Of a DNA stretch of 36,355 nucleotides, positions 33,169-36,355 are shown piece by piece. Position numbers and translations under genes: made by a program. The notes beneath the pieces are model-generated. The model had not been told where the DNA came from and searched no databases. It saw only the letters and a list, made by a program, of their open reading frames with translations. Positions within the stretch are counted from its first letter, which is position 1. Each line of letters starts with the position of its first letter. Location: contig JAKQII010000305.1 of assembly GCA_029557535.1 (NCBI GenBank), forward strand, positions 1 through 36,355. The letters are read 5' to 3'. Source of the stretch: Acidobacteriota bacterium (GTDB lineage: Bacteria > Acidobacteriota > Blastocatellia > Pyrinomonadales > Pyrinomonadaceae).

Positions 33169-34674
33169 ATGACTACGAGCATGGGAAGAATACTAAGTTT
33201 GGGTTTGCTGATCGTGTGTCTGGCGGCGTCCGCCGCCGCCCAGTCACCGTCGAAGATTCTGAGCCGCGCAAACAAGGCGCTCGGCGGCGAAAAACTGCTG
33301 AAATCGGTTCGCACCTGGCAGATGACCGGAACGATCCGGCGAGTCTCGGACGGCGTCGAAGGGCGTTACGACTCGGCGGCCGGCGGCGAAAGCCTCTACG
33401 GCGGCATGTTCGATCTTGGTGGCTTCGAGACGGCGGTCGGCTACAACGGCAAATCAGGCTGGATGCGCGATTCGCTCAACGGCCTGCAGACACTCACCGG
33501 CGACGCGGCACGCGATTTTCAAGCCGAGGCGCAGTATCGCAATTCGCGCTGGCTCAACGCAAAAACGATAAAAACCAGGATAACCTCCGGCGGAACCGCA
33601 ATGCTCGACGGAAAGACGGTCGATGTTGTTCAACTGACGACCGCCAAAGGAGTCAGGATAAAGGTCTACTTTGATCGCGAAACCGGGCTTCCCATTCGCG
33701 AGGAATTGCCGCATGCGGCAGTCACCGAGGTTTTCGATTACGCGGATTACAGAACCGTCGGCGGGATAAAGACGCCGTTCACCATCAAGACGACCGTTGG
33801 CGATCAGGTTTTCGAGATCAAGCTCGACGACGTTAAGTTCAACGTACCGACCGATCGGTCGCGATTCGACTTCCCGCGCGTTTCCGACGAACCGATCCCT
33901 GATCTTCGCGGACTTTTTGACGAGATCAAGGCGAATGCCGAGAAGATCGATGCGATTCTCGAAGACTACAGCTACACGGAATTGCGGATCGACCGCGAAC
34001 CTGGGCCGAACGGAGAGCTGTTTGAGAAGAGCTCCGAAAAGCGCCTGCTGACTTTCTACAAGGGTTATCGGATCAACCGGTTGATCGAGAAGAACGGCAA
34101 ACCGTTGTCGGATTCCGATCAGGCGAAGGAGGACCGTGACGCTCAGAAGCAGGTCGCTGAGATCGAGGACAGGATCGCCAAGAACGAGCGAAAGATGGGC
34201 TCGGGCACGGGCGGAACCCCGAACGGCGAGGGCCAGCGGATCACGATCGCCGACGCGCTCAAGGGATCGATCCTCATCAATCCCCGGCGCGAGCGTTACA
34301 AAAAGACCGAGGTCATCGTCTTCGACTACGAGCCCAATCCCGAGTTTAAGCCGCAGACCCGAATGGAAAAGCTGTTCGCGCTTTGCACCGGCGCGGTCTG
34401 GGTCGATACGAAGACGAAACAAGTGGTGCGGCTCGACGCGGTTCTGACCAAAAGCGCGGGAAGTTTCATCGCGAAAGCAAAGCGCGGCGCGTCGTTCACG
34501 CTTGAGAACGAACTCGTCAACAACGAGATCTGGCTCCCGTCACGTGCCGACATCAATCTCTCGATCAAGATCCTTTTCGCCGGGATAAATATCAACAACC
34601 TGATCAGATACGGGGAATACGGCAAGTTCAAGACGGAAGTGAAGGACGCCAGCGTTGACAGTCCGAAGCAGTAG
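33169..34674 (+). CDS. Large LolA-like outer-membrane lipoprotein-sorting family protein
   Basis: The 501-residue protein has a signal peptide (about 1-24, AAA cleavage; a second start at 33181 would give the same). Residues 25-250 form a LolA/LppX-type half-barrel (LSRANKALGGEKLLKSVRTWQMTG, GKSGWMRD, TEVFDYADYRTVGGIKTPF). A Glu/Lys-rich segment follows (about 255-345), then a second beta-rich part (about 350-490: LFALCTGAVWVDTKTKQVVRL, NNEIWLPSRADINLSIKI) that again looks like a carrier half-barrel. It probably binds a lipid or hydrophobic compound in the periplasm. It stands alone, divergent from the flavin reductase gene, and is followed by a long palindrome. Confidence 0.78.
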   Translation: MTTSMGRILSLGLLIVCLAASAAAQSPSKILSRANKALGGEKLLKSVRTWQMTGTIRRVSDGVEGRYDSAAGGESLYGGMFDLGGFETAVGYNGKSGWMRDSLNGLQTLTGDAARDFQAEAQYRNSRWLNAKTIKTRITSGGTAMLDGKTVDVVQLTTAKGVRIKVYFDRETGLPIREELPHAAVTEVFDYADYRTVGGIKTPFTIKTTVGDQVFEIKLDDVKFNVPTDRSRFDFPRVSDEPIPDLRGLFDEIKANAEKIDAILEDYSYTELRIDREPGPNGELFEKSSEKRLLTFYKGYRINRLIEKNGKPLSDSDQAKEDRDAQKQVAEIEDRIAKNERKMGSGTGGTPNGEGQRITIADALKGSILINPRRERYKKTEVIVFDYEPNPEFKPQTRMEKLFALCTGAVWVDTKTKQVVRLDAVLTKSAGSFIAKAKRGASFTLENELVNNEIWLPSRADINLSIKILFAGININNLIRYGEYGKFKTEVKDASVDSPKQ

Positions 34675-34702
34675 CAGCCAAAGCGCAAACGTCCCGCGAC
34701 CT

Positions 34703-34737
34703 GACTGGAGCGCAAGCGGGACGCTTGCGCTCCAGTC
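34703..34737. repeat. 15-bp perfect inverted repeat between convergent genes
   Basis: Arms at 34703-34717 and 34723-34737 (GACTGGAGCGCAAGC and its complement) surround the loop GGGAC. It lies between the convergent LolA-like and aminotransferase genes. There is no U-tract on either strand, so it may be a bidirectional stop or a member of a REP-like dispersed palindrome family; the string GCGCAAGC-GGGACGC also occurs in broken form just before it (34684-34697). Confidence 0.75.
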
Positions 34738-34816
34738 GTAGTCGTAGTTCTTGGCGCACCAGTCAGCTCTAAAATTTTTTGCTCTTCGTGCCGTGCAAGC
34801 GATCCGTATTCGCCGA

Positions 34817-35998
34817 CTAGAACAAGTTCCTCAATCTCTCGACCGCTTTCTCAAGATTCTCCATCGAGGTCGCGTACGAGAAGCGCAAAAACCCCTCCGC
34901 GCCGAAGCCGGCACCGTCGGTGACGACCGTGTGAGCGTTGTGAAGCATGTGGTCGGCGACGTCGGCCGATACCTTGAATCGATCGCCGAGCAATTCGCGG
35001 ACATCGACGAACGCATAGAACGCGCCTTCGGGCATCGGACACTTGAAACCGGTAACGGTACGAAGGGCCGGTATGAGCCAATCACGGCGACGTTTGTATT
35101 CGGCGAGCATGGCGCCGACGGCACTCATCGACTCGTCGCGCCGCTCAAGGGCGCGCGCACAGGCATACTGCACAAAACTCGTCGGGTGCGTGGCCGAATG
35201 ACTCTGCAGCTTGACCATCGCCTTGGTCCATGGCTCATTCGCGATCGTATATCCGATCCTCCAACCTGTCATCGCATAGGTCTTCGAGAAACTCCCGGCG
35301 ACGGCGACGAATTCGCGGATCTCGCGCGGCAGAACTGCCGACGTGAAAACCTCTGCGGGCGGATACGCGAAGAACAGATAACACTCGTCAGTGAGTACGT
35401 ATACGCCGTGTTCGACGCAGGTTTCGATGATCCGCCGCATCTCGTCGGCCGGCACGACGCGGCCGGACGGATTGCTCGGCGAGTTGATTATCAGCAGTCT
35501 CGTTTTCGGAGTGATCGCGTCGCGGACTTGATCGGCGTTGAGTATGAAGTCCGTCTCCTCAGTTTCGATATAGACGCTGTTCGCGCCGCAGAACGCGACG
35601 ATCTCGGGAAACGTCACCCAATATGGCTTTGGGATCAGGACGTCGTCGCCGCGATTGACGAGCGTGCAAACTGCGTTGAACAGCGCCTGTTTTCCGCCGC
35701 AGGCCGCGGCCACTTCGGAGGGCGCGAAGTCGGTACCGAACTGTTCCTGATAAAAATGTGCGATCGACTCGGTGAAGGTCTTGAGCCCGCACGAGGGCGT
35801 GTATTTCGTCAGACCTTTCGCCAGTCCCTCGACAGCGAGGTCCCGGATGAAAGGCGGCGTCGGAAAGTCAGGCTCGCCGACCGTCAGGTCAATGACGTCG
35901 AATCCCTGCTCGCGCAAATCGGCCGCCGCGATCATCGCACTAAGTGTCGACGACGCACGCATTTTCGAGACGTTTTCGGAAACGGGAAACGAAGACAT
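34817..35998 (-). CDS. Class I PLP-dependent aminotransferase (aspartate/aromatic type)
   Basis: The 393-residue protein has the fold type I order: LTVGEPDFPTPPFI (about 38-51), KYTPSCGL, NSPSNPSG (Asn binding PLP), LTDECY (Asp and Tyr near 200-205) and the Schiff-base Lys239 in GSFSKTYAMTGWRIGY. The Arg in GFLRFSYA near the C-terminus would bind the substrate carboxylate. The family contains bacterial Ib aspartate aminotransferases and prephenate or aromatic aminotransferases, which cannot be told apart here. It is cytoplasmic. The 181-bp gap upstream would carry its promoter. Confidence 0.92.
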   Translation of the reverse strand: MSSFPVSENVSKMRASSTLSAMIAAADLREQGFDVIDLTVGEPDFPTPPFIRDLAVEGLAKGLTKYTPSCGLKTFTESIAHFYQEQFGTDFAPSEVAAACGGKQALFNAVCTLVNRGDDVLIPKPYWVTFPEIVAFCGANSVYIETEETDFILNADQVRDAITPKTRLLIINSPSNPSGRVVPADEMRRIIETCVEHGVYVLTDECYLFFAYPPAEVFTSAVLPREIREFVAVAGSFSKTYAMTGWRIGYTIANEPWTKAMVKLQSHSATHPTSFVQYACARALERRDESMSAVGAMLAEYKRRRDWLIPALRTVTGFKCPMPEGAFYAFVDVRELLGDRFKVSADVADHMLHNAHTVVTDGAGFGAEGFLRFSYATSMENLEKAVERLRNLF

Positions 35999-36179
35999 AA
36001 TCTAATCCTAAATCGAAAGGACAGGATTTTGAATTCGCGAAAACCCGTTTCCCAGAAAATCGGCGAATTATGTTCACCGATTTCGGTCGCGATTCACGAT
36101 CGGCGTCAACGGTCGATGAGCGCGTCCAGCCATTCGGCGAGATCACGGAACCCGCTCCGCTCGGCGGCGCCGCGAGCCG

Positions 36180-36355
36180 TCAGATTTTCCCACGGCGGTC
36201 GCTGTCGAACGGTGCGTCGGCGATGAAATTCAATCCGGTGACGCTTTCCGAGACCGATAGGATCCGTGTCGGTTCCGCAAAGGTATGGCGGCGTCCGTGG
36301 ACCGTCAGGATGTAATTTTCTCCGGCCGGTACTTCGTCGAAGTGAAAGACGCCGA
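36180..36355 (-). CDS. C-terminal end of a carboxypeptidase-regulatory-like protein, 5' end beyond window
   Basis: The minus-strand frame from the right edge to TGA at 36182-36180 codes for 57 residues, GVFHFDEVPAGENYILTV to ADAPFDSDRRGKI. The pattern F-F-x-VPAGENY-LTV and FAEPTRILSVSESVTGLNFIAD is that of the carboxypeptidase-regulatory-like (CarboxypepD_reg) beta-sandwich which often ends large secreted or surface proteins of acidobacteria. Only the final strands are visible, so nothing can be said about the main part of the protein. It runs the same way as the aminotransferase gene, 181 bp before it. Confidence 0.7.
   Translation of the reverse strand, partial: GVFHFDEVPAGENYILTVHGRRHTFAEPTRILSVSESVTGLNFIADAPFDSDRRGKI

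Noticed and set aside
34751-36226. 491-residue plus-strand open frame opposite the aminotransferase
   Set aside because: It is antisense to a gene with complete catalytic motifs, is rich in Arg/Asp/His from mirrored codons and resembles no protein family.

Overview
The window reads as a chromosome segment of a Gram-negative, mid-GC bacterium, most likely an acidobacterium of the Blastocatellia/Pyrinomonadales type. The reasons are an LPS heptosyltransferase, a dense run of secreted hydrolases and LolA-like and NTF2-like proteins, a photosynthetic-reaction-centre-type dihaem cytochrome in a non-photosynthetic setting, a carboxypeptidase-regulatory-like C-terminus at the right edge, and 7-nt tandem repeats at gene borders. 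The taxonomic call is inference from gene content; no marker gene (rRNA, ribosomal protein) is present.

Left third (1-10151, all minus strand): an RHS/YD-repeat locus. In transcription order it holds a 5'-truncated RHS protein whose variable C-terminus carries an HExxH zinc-protease motif (10151-6996), a small secreted protein coupled to it by an ATGA overlap and proposed as its immunity protein (6999-6157), a 520-bp leader with a strong hairpin and a decayed coding remnant, a membrane-anchored six-repeat FG-GAP propeller protein (5636-4527), and a second, signal-peptide-bearing RHS protein that runs off the left edge still open (4467-1). The toxin-like C-terminus and its partner gene are visibly AT-rich against the rest. 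The 768-bp gap from 10152 to 10919 holds a 138-bp-spaced direct repeat and a small membrane-protein reading frame interrupted by TGA.

Middle (10920-20607, plus strand): eight tightly packed genes, nearly all with signal peptides: M28 peptidase, NTF2-like protein, metallo-beta-lactamase-fold hydrolase, LolA-like/NTF2-like fusion, amidohydrolase, double NTF2-like protein, dihaem c-type cytochrome and beta-lactamase-family serine hydrolase. An M20 amidohydrolase follows 61 bp later behind its own promoter-like sequence. This looks like one extracytoplasmic degradation operon; its substrate is unknown.

A palindromic array of 7-nt repeats separates the M20 gene from a convergent dps gene, whose promoter carries a perfect PerR-type operator over the -10 box. 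Then comes a minus-strand type IV pilus/type II secretion assembly operon (PilN, PilO, a TIG-domain GspC/PilP-like protein and a pseudopilin), with no PilM or secretin in view.

Right third (24809-36355): a membrane PH-like protein, an FHA-GGDEF diguanylate cyclase, heptosyltransferase WaaC coupled to an orphan D12-class adenine methyltransferase, a DUF3108 protein, a DUF4912 protein followed by a GH57 glycogen branching enzyme, a flavin reductase, a large LolA-like protein, a class I aminotransferase, and the C-terminal end of a carboxypeptidase-regulatory-like protein cut by the window edge. No tRNA, rRNA, CRISPR, transposase or integrase was found.
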